From Anisus vortex (lineage: Eukaryota > Mollusca > Gastropoda > Planorbidae), in NCBI GenBank assembly GCA_949126835.1, contig OX421495.1, positions 20,117,079 to 20,181,078 on the forward strand: DNA of 64,000 bases. The letters run 5' to 3'. Position numbers and translations under genes: made by a program. Below the pieces are notes generated by a model. The model ran no database searches. It saw only the letters and a program-made list of their open reading frames with translations, and was not told the DNA's origin. This document shows, one piece after another, positions 20,641 to 31,469 of this stretch. Every line of letters starts with the position of its first letter. The stretch's first letter is position 1.

Positions 20641-21520
20641 ATGCCACTTCCTTTTCTTGATTTTATAAACTCCATTGTAGGCCACAACTGATCTCTAAAA
20701 AGAATGGATTCTTCACGGAAGTAACATTCCTGAAGCCAGAATAAATAGGCTTTCACGCGACTTTCACTTATCTGTGAAATTATATTTCATTAACACTGAC
20801 ATGTAAATACATTTCAAGTGACTTGGACTTCCTTTTTATCGTACGGCAAAAAAGTACAAGGAAATTGAATAAACTTCTCAATGTTTAGCCTAATTATCAC
20901 CTTCTTAATTAATTTAACCATCTTACTTGTAAACTAAGATAAAGGTTTCCCAATATGGCTAAATAGTTCTTGAAATAGGACATTTACCTTCACTCCAAAA
21001 CGTACATCCTTTGTCTTAATATTATTGTGAGTCACTAACGTAGATTATATCGCCTGTTATATTTTGTAACAATAAAGCTGTTACATAGGTAAATTTGAAT
21101 GTATATTTGCAAGGGGAGGTGAGGTGGGGAAAGAGAAGATCATAAAAAAAACATAAAAAGTTAAAAAAAGGATTCTTATAATCTTTGTCGTACAAAAACG
21201 GACATTTTAAATATTTTACCTTTGCCTGCAGGATGGAGGACACAGGGCTAAAAAGGACGACATGTCCTCCTTTTGCCGGACATCTGGCAACCCTAGACTA
21301 GCATCACATTATATTATATGAGAAAATATATTGCGGATTTTCTGGAAAATTCGAAAATAGTCGCGATATATTATTTATTATAAGGTCTCACAAAAATGTA
21401 TTTCGTTAATTTCACAAAATTTTTTTTATATAGTTTGGTTTGTTAACAGTACGAAAAGGGAGGGTCTTAAAAGTCGAAATACCAACCTGATTACGTCGCC
21501 CATGTGTAGTCACTCAATTG
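20641..21520. other. No recognised gene
   Basis: AT-rich. Around 21240-21300 is a sequence (CCTTTTGCCGGACATCTGGC then AACCCTA) that resembles the end of a dispersed element, but no partner end was found. Nothing else is supportable. Confidence 0.4.
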
Positions 21521-21523
21521 AGA

Positions 21524-21597
21524 GTCGCTGTTTTGACAGTCGCTATTTTGCCCAGTCGCTATTTTGAAGTCGCTCAAGTGACAGTCGCTATTATGAA
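21524..21597. repeat. Degenerate 13-17 bp tandem repeat, about 5 copies
   Basis: Variants of CAGTCGCTATTTTG recur five times in 74 bp, with small spacing changes. Confidence 0.75.
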
Positions 21598-21599
21598 CC

Positions 21600-21815
21600 C
21601 GAGCCGTGCAGCATGTATACAGAGCCTTTACAAGCTTATGTAGCGCCTCAGGGCAAAAGTTTCAGTGCCGCCCCCTCACATACTGTAACTGCTTGTTTAG
21701 AGCTATATTTGCTATATTTAGACTACATTTGCCGCCCCCCTGGAAGTGTCGCCCCCTGGCAAATGCACCCCTCTGCCCCCCACCCCCTACATGTGAGGGC
21801 ACTGCATCTGTTGAT
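21600..21815 (+). repeat. Dispersed repeat, family copy A
   Basis: Aligns with the reverse complement of 30512-30695. Shared pieces are TATGTAGCGCC, GGGCAAAAGTTTCAG, GTAACTGCTT and TGTGAGGGCACTG. It is GC-richer than the surroundings. Class unknown. Confidence 0.65.
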
Positions 21816-21824
21816 ATACCAAAT

Positions 21825-22395
21825 TATGGACGGGGCCAATATTTAGCCCTTTTGAGTTTCTGAGCTGCTTTATAAAATACAAACTGGAAAGACTCTTAAT
21901 TTATGAAATAAACAGTTAATCAATTCTTCTTCTGTAAATCGCTCATTCAGCAAATTAAAACGGATAAAAACATTTTGAGGTCGACTTGATCACACAAATG
22001 GGGCACGTTAGCCGAGCGGCAGCGCGTTCGACTGGCGATCCAAGGGTCCTGGGTTCGATTCCTGGTGCAGGCTAGGATTTTTTCCCAGGATTTGAGGGTG
22101 TCCCTGGGTCTACCCAGCTCTTATGGGTACCTGACCTTAGTTGGGGTAAAGTAAAGGCGGCTGTGCATAGTGCTGGCCACACAATCACCTAGTATGCCGT
22201 GGCCACGGAAACTGGTGAACGCTGCTTCACCGGCCCTATGGACCAATTTGGTCTGACGGGATACTTTACTTTACTTACTTGATCACACAAGCGTCTTGTA
22301 AATTTACAAAGAATAAGCATAAAGTATGATGTAACAAAAAATATTAATTTACCATAAATACTTTTGTTAATTAGGAATAAAAAAGCTACCACCAA
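21825..22395 (+). pseudogene. hAT transposase C-terminal relic, split by a SINE
   Basis: Aligns with 32200-32480. The piece RSFSKLKRIKTF (about 21940-21980) is the start of a hAT dimerisation domain, and the downstream half resumes after the SINE at 22277. The frame has stops and shifts in both halves. Confidence 0.7.
21998..22276 (+). mobile_element. tRNA-derived SINE with 14-bp target duplication
   Basis: A 279-bp insertion flanked by ACTTGATCACACAA at 21984-21997 and 22277-22290. The 5-prime part (about 22002-22075) has an A-box-like TTAGCCGAGCGG and a B-box GGTTCGATTCC, so it could be read by RNA polymerase III. The 3-prime end has an ACTTT-type simple tail. A fragment of the same SINE tail is at 60263-60329. 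Confidence 0.92.
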
Positions 22396-23215
22396 AGAAT
22401 CCTGTAATGTTTTCGTTACTATTGATGATTGATGATTATTTCAATGTTTTTAAATACTATTTCTAGTTTTCACACAACAATAGTGCCACGTAGCTGTGAA
22501 TCTTATAATATGTATAAACTTACAACATACTGTCTATGAAAAAGTAATTATAAAAAAATGTAAATCGTACATATAAAATTATAATAAAAATATTCGTAAA
22601 AGTACCCATCATTTATCTTGAACAGTGTCCAGAGTTATTCTTTCTCCAGCATAGTAGCCTATAGCCTTCTCTGCTGCCTTGAATTATATAGTATCGTTGT
22701 TTATATTAATAAATATTTTTTAACGACGTTTTTTCTCGCTATGTTAATATTATTGCACGTAAACAGAGGGTAAACAACTTAAATTGTCTATCTGTGCCAA
22801 TATTAAACAAGCTTCCATTATCTATTGGCCTACACAACGAAGCTTTTTGTAAGTTGGTGTTTTAAACCCAGCTGTTTATATATTTACATTCGCCTCTTTT
22901 AACACAATTCAAAGTTTTTTTTTATAGTTCGACTAGATAGAGGAGATAGTCATCATTAAAAACAAAATGTAATTGATATTTCGGAATTTTTACTTTTGTA
23001 TACTTATATTTATATAGTTATGGGTAACTTATGAAACATTTGTGTAAACGGCCTCTATATTATATTAATTTTTACTCAGGGCTTTATTTTCAAAATTCTT
23101 TTATCTTGGGTAAACGAAGTGTAAAATAAGGTAAGTAGTCCCTTATAGGTCATTCTAAATTACTAGTGCAGCATGTCTAGCACAAAGTCGCATTGCCCTA
23201 ATCCTGATGCCTTTT
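22396..23215. other. No recognised feature
   Basis: AT-rich DNA with short poly-A/T runs; no frame or repeat that I can assign. Confidence 0.45.
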
Positions 23216-23219
23216 TTAC

Positions 23220-23720
23220 GTGCTTATAGTCCAGAGATGGCATACCTGGGTGGCAATACTGGTGCGATAGTGATGAGTGATTTTTTTTATTTGAGCCACT
23301 TAACATGGATATAGTCTATGGCTCGTCTATTGGCCAAAGGTATGTAAACTGATGGTGTCAGACCATCGTATTTGCATGATTCGTCTGAGGCAGCTGTTGG
23401 TGAATACTGAGTTTCCTCATCACGCTTTCCAAAGAGGTGACCTTGGAAACTGCCACAATTAGGCCACAAGGGGTATCATATTGCCATCGGTGCCAAGCAA
23501 ATTCTTCAACAGGGTGCTCTTGGAGAGTATGAATGATATAGTTGACCCACAGCTGCGGGATGAACAGGCTGATTACCGACAAAACAGATCATGCACAGAC
23601 CAGATTGCAACGCTCCGTATTGTAGTGGAGCAGTCCCTTGAGTAGAACTAGTCGCTATATGTAAACTTCATCGACTTCAAAAAAGCATTCGATAGTTTTG
23701 ACTAGTTAAGAAAATTGGAG
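23220..23720 (+). pseudogene. LINE reverse transcriptase fragment
   Basis: Translation of about 23570-23700 gives DYRQNRSCTDQIATLRIVVE, then stops, then LYVNFIDFKKAFDS, the RT block with the first catalytic Asp (FIDFxKAFD). The upstream part (23220-23560) resembles 56890-57010 around GGTGCCAATACTGATGCG, but I cannot translate it convincingly. Confidence 0.7.
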
Positions 23721-23884
23721 GGGGGGGGGGGTAGCAGAAAAGATCTTGTACCGGAATCTTTTTTTTTTCTCTCGGAGATCCTGGTGAGTACTCTCTGCAT
23801 GACCTCGATTTATATTTTCTAGTTTGTTTGTTTTTTTCTTTGCGGATAAAAAAAAAATTTTAAGGAAAAAAAAAATTGTAACTC

Positions 23885-24044
23885 CTCACAACTGACAAAA
23901 TCTCTTTACCGACAAAACAGATTGTATCTCCCAAGAGTTCTCCATGATGATCATTTATATCAGCGCCTTGTTTTGCCGAGGAAAAAAAAATTTTAATCCA
24001 ATAAATTTTATTTGTATAAAATATGAGATCTAAGGTAAGAAACA

Positions 24045-24108
<64 letters not shown>

Positions 24109-24613
24109 CTAATTATATATAAAACATGATTACTGTTCTCTTTGGAGTTACAAGGCTTTTGATACCCAACGGTAAGGCCACACTTAAACATCTCTCGTGC
24201 ATTTTCCACAAAATGATACAATCACTAATACGATTGAAACACCTATGAGAAAACCCACAGGTGACTTGCTTTACATCGGCAAAGTAAAGTGTGTTGTCAG
24301 CTTCTACCAAGTATGTGCTTCCACAGATGTTGTACCACAGTAGCGTCGTGAGGCTGCAGATGTCTGACAAAGCCAACTACATAAAGCTGATATTGATAGA
24401 ACTTCCAAGTCCCTGTTTACAGAACACAACTAAATTCAGCGAGTCGTCCAAGTTACAGAGCACCGACAAAAGTACCGATAGTACATCCCGGTGATAAATA
24501 AGTTGTCGTGTTTCATTATTAATGTCCCGAGAAGACGATGTTTCAATATATAGTTCTTGACTGAATACTGTTGTATTTCTACACTCATTTATTGAAGATA
24601 CATTAGTGAACTT
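23885..24613 (-). pseudogene. Receptor pseudogene A, partner of receptor 2
   Basis: A minus-strand relative of the receptors, broken several times. The start codon is AAG at 24613-24611. Helix 1 is garbled (RDVLSVLLSVLCNLDDSLNLVVF). A TAG at 24379-24377 interrupts helix 2 just before ALSDICSLTTLLWYNICGS. The frame ends after the helix 3 region (HERCLSVALPLGIKSL), and a TC microsatellite (24049-24107) is inserted in what would be helix 4. Homology resumes in another frame at GELLGDTIC and stops at about 23900. It lies divergent to receptor 2, 2.25 kb away, and has its own copy of the promoter module. Confidence 0.9.
24049..24107. repeat. TC dinucleotide microsatellite inside pseudogene A
   Basis: About 59 bp of TC repeats replace receptor sequence that is present in the paralogues. 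Confidence 0.97.
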
Positions 24614-24664
24614 GTTTATTCTTATTACAATAGCAGCATATAGGCTAATATTATTTTGCTTTTC

Positions 24665-24775
24665 GTTTTTTACTTTTATATTTAAATCCCTATAATATTT
24701 TTTTATGGACGACTTATTCTTATACACTTCTCCTTTTCCTACTATACTATTTTCGTATATAAATTTAATTTCCTT
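24665..24775 (-). promoter_or_regulatory. Promoter-like module of pseudogene A, TATA at 24680-24673
   Basis: Minus-strand copy of the receptor promoter module, from ACGAAAATAG to TATAAAAGTAA. It keeps the TATAAAAG although the gene it precedes is dead. Confidence 0.5.
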
Positions 24776-24790
24776 GTATTAAAAAGCATT

Positions 24791-26704
24791 ATAAAAATTT
24801 TCAAAAGCTCTTTCCCTTTTATCCTGCAGAAGAATTTTTATTATTAATACAATACATAGGTTTATGGTTTAATATTCATTATCTAAAGTAATGTCAATAT
24901 TTCTTGAAGAAAAGTCAAATACACAATTTATTTGTAGAATTGTTTGTTTTTGTTTCTTGTTTATTATTTAACGTGGCATTTATAACAAAGCAGAAAACAC
25001 ACTGATAATCTTAAACTTAGTTGAAAAATTGTTTTTCGATTTCACAGAATCAACAATTTTATTTTCTTATAACCATTATTTTTAAAACAAAAGTCTTGGC
25101 TCATTGCTTGTGTTCATTTTCTTTTACATAAAGTACATTGTTCATATGCAGAATTAAATCCCGTTGGTAAAATAATTTAAAATACAAAACAATGTAAAGG
25201 GCTATACATCATTATCAGTGAAAGCGGCGGTATTAAAAGAAGGGGAGGGAAGGGGGGGGGTGGTGGAGACAAAGCCACAGACGCTTTGTATACTATAACC
25301 TCGCTACACTATTATTATGTTAATAATTGTGTCGTGAAAAAAAAACTACAATGATACTTTTCTGAGTATCAGTATTTGTAAGTTGCAACATAAATCTACA
25401 GTAATTTGAATTACTTTCAAAGTATGCAACATTCTCCATACCGGGTACTTATTAAATTGTTTAACAAATAATATACCAATAGATTTAAATGTCATGGTGA
25501 TCCAAAAATTATAAAAGTTTGGTTATCGGTGTGTGTTATTATTTGTCACAAATACAACATTAAAAACAACAACACGACAAAAAAGAAACCAAATTTATCG
25601 ACTTATATAATTTGTATTTACCTTGCATTCAAAAAGCTACCAATTTTCAAGATAACATCTTTAACAATAATTTCTTTTGAAAAAATCACGTTATAAGATT
25701 AAACTATAATTTAAAACTTCTGACAGCCACTAGATTATGACGTAGGCTAACATTTAATTAATAAACGATTCTACTATTGTAAAAAGAAAACATTTGTGCA
25801 ATTAGTGACCCAGTTTTTCAAAAAATATACAAATAATATATTTATATTTTAATTCGTGTTCTAAAAATAACACTATCATATCTTCACTATAGAAGAAATG
25901 TCAATAACATAAAAGATAAAAATACAACTGTGTCTTTAATACTGTGTGCGCGTACAGTTGTTAAAAACAAATGAATTGTTGAAATAGTTTTTCTTGACTT
26001 TAAATTTGTTGTCCTGCAGAACAAAATAGTTGATAAAATATCTAACGAGCATTGAAATGAAACTTGTCTGATTTTCAATTCATCGCCATAAGAACAACAG
26101 CTTGTTGATTCTGTGAAAGTCAAAAATATTTTTTTGAACTATATTTTAGATTATCGGTGTGATTTGCTCTTTCTTATAAATGTCAGATTAAAAAACAAAA
26201 AAAAAAAAAAAAAAAACAACAACAGTTTTGCATATTAATTATGTATTTGACTCAGGTCAGCTCTTCCATAATATAGGAAACTTAGTTGGTCGCCTAGAGC
26301 GCAAAATTTTGGGGAGTGCATAATTGAGGATTTCTTATAGTTTGTGGATAAAAAAATATAGACAATATTAGAGTTTAGTACTTCCGCGCGCTACTAGCAA
26401 AGGCAGACGAATTACTAGGTAATGAAAGGCGAAGGGTATTTTATATAAGTTGTCTTCGAAAATAGGAAAGTAAGCCCTAACACTACTCAGTTTCTCCCCG
26501 CCGAAGGCACTTTAATTAGGACGCAGAATTTGTTCTCGCCTGAGGGCGTCAAGAATCCTAAAGCCGGTCCTGATTTGACTTGAAGTCAAGAAATATTTAC
26601 ATTAGTTTATATAATAACGTGTATACAATAGGCTACTTATTATTCGGAAGGATAAAAATCAAAAGGCTTTTGAAAATTGTTAAATGGTTTTTCATACGAC
26701 GAAA
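24791..26704. other. Intergenic DNA of divergent receptor pair 2
   Basis: Shares landmarks with the other units: CAGAAGAATTTTTATTA, AAGTCAAATACACAATTTAT, CTATACATCATTATCAGTG and ATCTTCACTATAGAAGAA. An A-run lies near 26191-26217. No coding capacity seen. About 26240-26580 has no match in the other units. Confidence 0.55.
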
Positions 26705-26808
26705 ATAAATTGAGTAACGAAAATAGTAGGAAAACGAGGAGAATAAAAAAGAAAAGTTTTTTTTATTTAAATATTTTAAAGAATTTAAAAATGTATAAAA
26801 AAAGCAAC
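26705..26808 (+). promoter_or_regulatory. Promoter-like module of receptor 2, TATA at 26794-26800
   Basis: AAATTGAGTAACGAAAATAG through TATAAAAAAAG, 73 bases ahead of the ATG. Same module as in the other units. Confidence 0.6.
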
Positions 26809-26866
26809 TCTTTTTAGAAAAGCGTAAGATTTTAGTTTCAGGCTGCTCTTGTAGTAATAATTAAAA

Positions 26867-27928
26867 ATGTTTAGTAATGTATCTGCAATGAATGAGTGGA
26901 GAAACAAAACAGTACACGATCTATATAATGAAACAACTTCTTACTGGGACATCAGTAATGAAACACGAAAGCTCATTGAACTTATTACCGGGATGTACCT
27001 GGCGGTACTTGTCTCTGTGTTCGGTATCTTGGGCAACTCACTGAATTTAGTTGTGTTCTGTAAACAGGGACTTGGCAGTTCTATCAATATCAGCTTTACG
27101 ATGTTGGCTTTGTCAGACATCTGCAGCCTCACGACGCTACTGTGGTACAACATATGTGGGAGCCCAACCTTTGAAGAAGCTGACACTATATTTTACCTTT
27201 CAGATGTGAAGCAAATGACCGCGGGGTTGCCACATGGAAGTTTCACTCGTATTAGTGCGTTAATCATTGTGTGGATAATGGTCGAGAGATGTTTGTGTGT
27301 ATCCTTTCCGTTAAGTATCAAGAGGCTGATTACTCCAAGGAGAACAACAGTAATCATTGCATCTTTCTACCTTGTGATATTTCTTACACTGGTGCCAATA
27401 TATTACATAAATAAAATGGATTGGAAATTTTTCCCCCTACTAAACAAGACTCTGATAGGTATTATCCTCTTGGAAAACTCTTGGAAGATACAATTTGTGA
27501 GTGCTTACCTGTTCAGTTTGTACATGATTTTATCGTTTCTAGCCGTACCAATACTGTCATGCACCCTCCTCTTCCTCTATCACTCAAAGAACGAATGGAG
27601 ACTGACCAATGTCAATGACGCGAAGACCAAAGAATCCATGACCAGCCGTGAACGAAGTCTTTTAAAGATAGTATTGGTCGAGGGTTTTATATTCAGTATT
27701 ACATACAGTGTTTCTGCTTTGGTTGTTTTAGCCTGTATAATAGAACCACACTTTAACTACTTCGGAAAACTGTCCAATATTTTCCACGTAAGTTTATCCA
27801 TTTCATTTCTACTCGATGCCATCAATTCCAGTATTCACATTGTTTTATATATGAGAATGAGTTCAAATTTCAGGTCAACGTTTTGGGAAGTTTTTCAGTT
27901 TCAGGCAAATAAAAGGACCACATATTGA
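26867..27928 (+). CDS. Class A-like 7TM receptor 2, candidate chemosensory receptor
   Basis: A 353-residue intact paralogue of receptor 1, starting at MFSNVSAMNEW. The N-terminus is shorter than in receptor 1: it lacks one copy of the 10-residue repeat and part of the preceding segment, keeping a single TSYWDISNET. Class A positions are kept: GNSLNLVVF, D84 in LALSD, ERC at 140-142, P228 in helix 5 and NSSIHIVLY from N320. The residue ahead of helix 3 that is Cys in receptors 1 and 3 is Ser here (PHGSF). The C-terminus differs, ending QANKRTTY. Its flank preserves the empty site of the retrotransposon found behind receptor 1. Ligand and expression unknown. Confidence 0.9.
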   Translation: MFSNVSAMNEWRNKTVHDLYNETTSYWDISNETRKLIELITGMYLAVLVSVFGILGNSLNLVVFCKQGLGSSINISFTMLALSDICSLTTLLWYNICGSPTFEEADTIFYLSDVKQMTAGLPHGSFTRISALIIVWIMVERCLCVSFPLSIKRLITPRRTTVIIASFYLVIFLTLVPIYYINKMDWKFFPLLNKTLIGIILLENSWKIQFVSAYLFSLYMILSFLAVPILSCTLLFLYHSKNEWRLTNVNDAKTKESMTSRERSLLKIVLVEGFIFSITYSVSALVVLACIIEPHFNYFGKLSNIFHVSLSISFLLDAINSSIHIVLYMRMSSNFRSTFWEVFQFQANKRTTY

Positions 27929-28269
27929 AAGTACCTTTTAACAAAACAATATGCATATTGTTAAGAGTCAGGGACTGTGTAAATAGCTCTTGCACTTTTG
28001 TACTGTATTTGTATAAAATGACTACAGCTCACTTAGGCCTACCTTAACGTTGTGTCTTCTTTTTAATGTGTACTATAAAATAATATACGGCCAGAGTTAA
28101 TGAACGTGTTAAAAACAAAAAAAACGATATTTTTTCTCACTCATTTTCTCTCCGCTTTTCCTTGTGAAAAAAAACATCATCTTCCAAATACTCGCCCTTT
28201 ACCCCTTTTAAAACTCTTTTCTCATTACCTCTTCCCAACCTTTTGGGCAATTTTTTCCATATATATGTA

Positions 28270-28362
<93 letters not shown>

Positions 28363-29615
28363 AGAGAGAGAGAGAGAGAGAGAGAGGGAGCACTTACATT
28401 ATTTAAATACTAGCTTTTGGCAATATGTTAAGTTTTTCATTTAATCGTCGTGAAGTGTTGACATGTCTGTCTGTAAAGTTAAATGCAAGTTGTTTCTATT
28501 TACTACTGAAACACCTGTAAATAGTATATTCTTACATTTTTTTTCATTTGTATTTCAGCGTTGTTGCACAAAGATAGTTTTCTACACTTTATTCTATTAA
28601 AATTGCTTTATTACTGGTATTTACAACCTAATGTTTCTTTAACACAAGTCCCCACTTAACTCAAAGCTAGAATATATATAGGCCTAAGATTTAAATTCAA
28701 TTTAAGAGTTTTAACCTTATGACTCTAGAAATATAGAACCTATTGTAGACAACTGAGAGAATTCAATGTAGGCCTGTGGCCTTTAAAGTTTGTTTCGCCA
28801 GTGTCCACAGCGAGACAGGGGACAACACAGTTCGTTTTGCCGCTGTGTGCGAAGATGGGTTGATGATAGTCGGACTAGTTGACTGGTTTGGTTTTTGTCT
28901 TTTTGTAATTTTTGTTATAAATAAAACTACCCTCTCACATTCCTGAGTTTGTTCTGTGAGTTCAGTGCCACGAGCTTACATCAATAAAATCAAAAGAACA
29001 TTCAACGATCATTACAAATATATCTCAAGATTGATAGTTATCAAAATCAAAGTAAATATTGTTTTATATCCTGGTCTTTTGTCGTCTCTCTAGGATCATG
29101 TTCACTATGATATAATACACAAAAGCCATACGATGAACGTTTAAATAAGAATTTAATGCTTTAACTTATTTACAATAATAGCATTCAACTTTACTGGTAA
29201 AATAAATTTAGCTTCTTTATCGCTAAGAAAATCAAAATAACAAAACTTCTGCCTGATGATAAAAAAAAACTTTTTATCACAACACTTTTTAGATAATAAA
29301 TTATATCTTGTTTACAATCAATTTTCAGCTAATAAACCGCAAAGTTATAAACTAAGAATTCAAATAACATTAGCATTAGTTAATTAGCAATAATAACAAT
29401 AGCATATAACTTAAAGAATGACTCTTGTTATTTAATTTATATTTGGTTCGAAATTACACTATCTAATTTCGCAACAATATTTAAAAAATTAATTCAGAAA
29501 ATAAGAACTAATGTATTTAATAAAACAATTAGCAACATTTTATAAAAAAACATAAAAATGTAATCTCTTAAAATATCAGCAAAAAATATAAGAATACATT
29601 TTACACAGCCTACAA
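27929..29615 (+). other. Receptor 2 downstream flank
   Basis: Contains the 18-bp palindrome AACAATATGCATATTGTT at about 27945-27962, the empty counterpart of the insertion site behind receptor 1. The rest aligns with 17590-19400. From about 29310 (GTTTACAATCAATTTTCAGC) it also aligns with 46890-46990. No gene recognised. Confidence 0.6.
28272..28389. repeat. Compound TA then GA microsatellite
   Basis: About 88 bp of AT repeats (28272-28359) followed by about 30 bp of AG repeats. Confidence 0.97.
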
Positions 29616-29619
29616 TATA

Positions 29620-30510
29620 AAGAGATTAAACAAATGTCAAGATATCAAAATCTAGAGACAGTAAATCAGCATGGAAAATATTCTTTCCTCTGATATCTTT
29701 AATTTCTAAATTGTATGTTTTAAAAAAAAGACCACATCGTAATGATCGTTGATTAATAGTGTTTGCTTGGTTAAAAAAATATTTCAGTGGATTATGGAGA
29801 GTAAATACGATATTGGTATAAGTGGAATTACTGATATAAGATTCAACGTATTGCAAGGCCATAATTAAACCCAAACATTCCTTTTCTATCATAGATGATG
29901 ATTAAAAACTTTTTTTTAGTAATAACAAGTTTAATATATGATCTATGTCAATTGTATCCTTTTGATATAAGATAGCTCCCATACTTTCATTGCTTGGGGC
30001 CACGGTAATACTAAAAGTATTTTCAAAACTAAGTGTTATAAGGACAAGTGTTTGTGTCAATAAAGATTTCCGGCTATAAAATGCTTTCTGGCACTGTTTT
30101 TGGACAAAATAAATTTATTGAACATTTTAATATATTAGTCAGGGGTGTCAATACCACACACAATTTAGATTTCTATAATATCCTGCCATTCCCAAGAATC
30201 TCACAATTGGTTTTCTAGATTATTGCGGTGGAAGGGCTAAAATGCTTTAATTATTTTACGCAACCGGCTTGACCTGACCACTACCCACAAAGTGTCCTAG
30301 ATATTCAATGGTTGCTTGACCAAACTCACTTTTCTTCAACTTGATAGTTACAGTTGAATTAATTGTAAAAGCTTATCAAAAAATTATCTTATTTGTTTAG
30401 CATGAGAAATAAAATCCTTACTGTAGAAAATGATGTCATCAATATAGGAGCTACAGTTTAGTTGATCAGCAATGATTGTATTGATTAGCCTTTGAAAGGT
30501 CGAAGGAGCA
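29620..30510 (-). pseudogene. Ty3/gypsy RT-RNase H relic
   Basis: On the minus strand, from 30510 leftwards: an RT block with YIDDIIFYSKDF, then YLGHFVGSG, ILGMAGYYR, a SNESMGAILYQKD-like RNase H start and, in the open frame 29892-29626, MIEKECLGLIMALQYVESYI and HADLLSLDF. The order is that of a gypsy RT followed by RNase H. Many stops and shifts separate the pieces. The RT block is nearly identical to 19415-19550. Confidence 0.82.
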
Positions 30511-30511
30511 C

Positions 30512-30695
30512 AGTGCCCTCACAAAAGGAGGCGGCAGTGTCGGTAGAGGCGGCATATGCTAGGGGTTTACACTTCTTGGGCCGGCAGATATAGTCTTACA
30601 ATAGTACTAAACAAAGCAGTTACACTATGCAATGGGGCGTCCCTGAAACTTTTGCCCTGGCGCTACATAGGCATGTGTGGGCTTCGCCGGAGCAT
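30512..30695 (-). repeat. Dispersed repeat, family copy B
   Basis: Reverse complement matches 21600-21815 (GGGCAAAAGTTTCAG, GTAACTGCTT, GTGAGGGCACTG). It abuts the gypsy RT relic at the end where the RT would continue. Confidence 0.65.
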
Positions 30696-30766
30696 TATTT
30701 ATCCCAATTGGCGTGACTTTGTATTGGTATAAGCAATCAGGACTAGAAAATGTATGAAAATGGTGT

Positions 30767-30970
30767 TATAAATATATAGTATATTGTAAACTCAGAATTT
30801 ATAGTCCAACAGATTCTTCACTAAACGAGCACTGGTAGATATTGGTATTCCGACTTGGAGCTATAAATATATAGTATATTGTGAACTCAGAATTTATAGT
30901 CCAACAGTTTCTTCACTAAACGAGCACTGGTAGATATTGGTATTTTAACTTGGTGTTATAAATATATATT
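30767..30970. repeat. 95-bp tandem duplication with partial third copy
   Basis: TATAAATATATAGTATATTG starts at 30767 and 30862, and a variant starts at 30957. The two full copies differ at only a few positions. Confidence 0.93.
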
Positions 30971-31465
30971 ATATTATAAATACCGATATAGTAACTTGAC
31001 AACAGTAACGAGGGTGTATAAAGTTCATTCAGCAGATTTTTAATCCATAAATAAAGCCAATTCGTGTAATGAGAACTATGTACAGCCACATTGAAATAAG
31101 ACTAATACAAGCGTCATTAAAGAGGCGACCTGAAAACTCTTAGCCCAGAAAATAACTTTTCCAACGCCGCAAGGGCCTTATATACTGTTTAAGGAGAGCT
31201 GCGAGAAAAGTCCATTTCGAGAGGGGTGAAATGTTGGTATGTATTTACTATCCCATAATAATATATTATTGTTTATGATAATCTCCCATATACGTTAATA
31301 ATAAACTATTCCCAGAATTTGCACACTGCTCGCAAGAAAAATTCTAAGAATCTGCACACTTCTTGCAACAACAAAAAAATGCTCGCCCTGTTTGGCATTG
31401 CCAACAACAAAAGGAAGTTATTTTTAGCCCCTCCTACAAAATAAGCGTAAGTTAGGTGTGTTCTA
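30971..31465. other. Possible LTR-like dispersed sequence
   Basis: Resembles 37980-38400 in several short blocks (AGTAACTTGAC, ACAAGCGTC, AATAATAAACTATTCC). A pair of decayed LTR-like copies is one reading. No coding sequence. Confidence 0.3.
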
Positions 31466-31469
31466 ATTG

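Noticed and set aside
22002..22075. Possible functional tRNA gene
   Set aside because: The A and B boxes belong to a SINE with target duplications and a 200-bp body. I could not fold a proper acceptor stem.
23885..24613. Receptor relics A-C as genuine split (multi-exon) genes
   Set aside because: Each has a stop, a frameshift or a lost start inside conserved helices. Only the shared GTAAAG at their ends hints at splicing, and that is reported separately.
28100..28393. Tyr-Ile repeat proteins on both strands (also at 63144-63474)
   Set aside because: They are translations of AT microsatellites.
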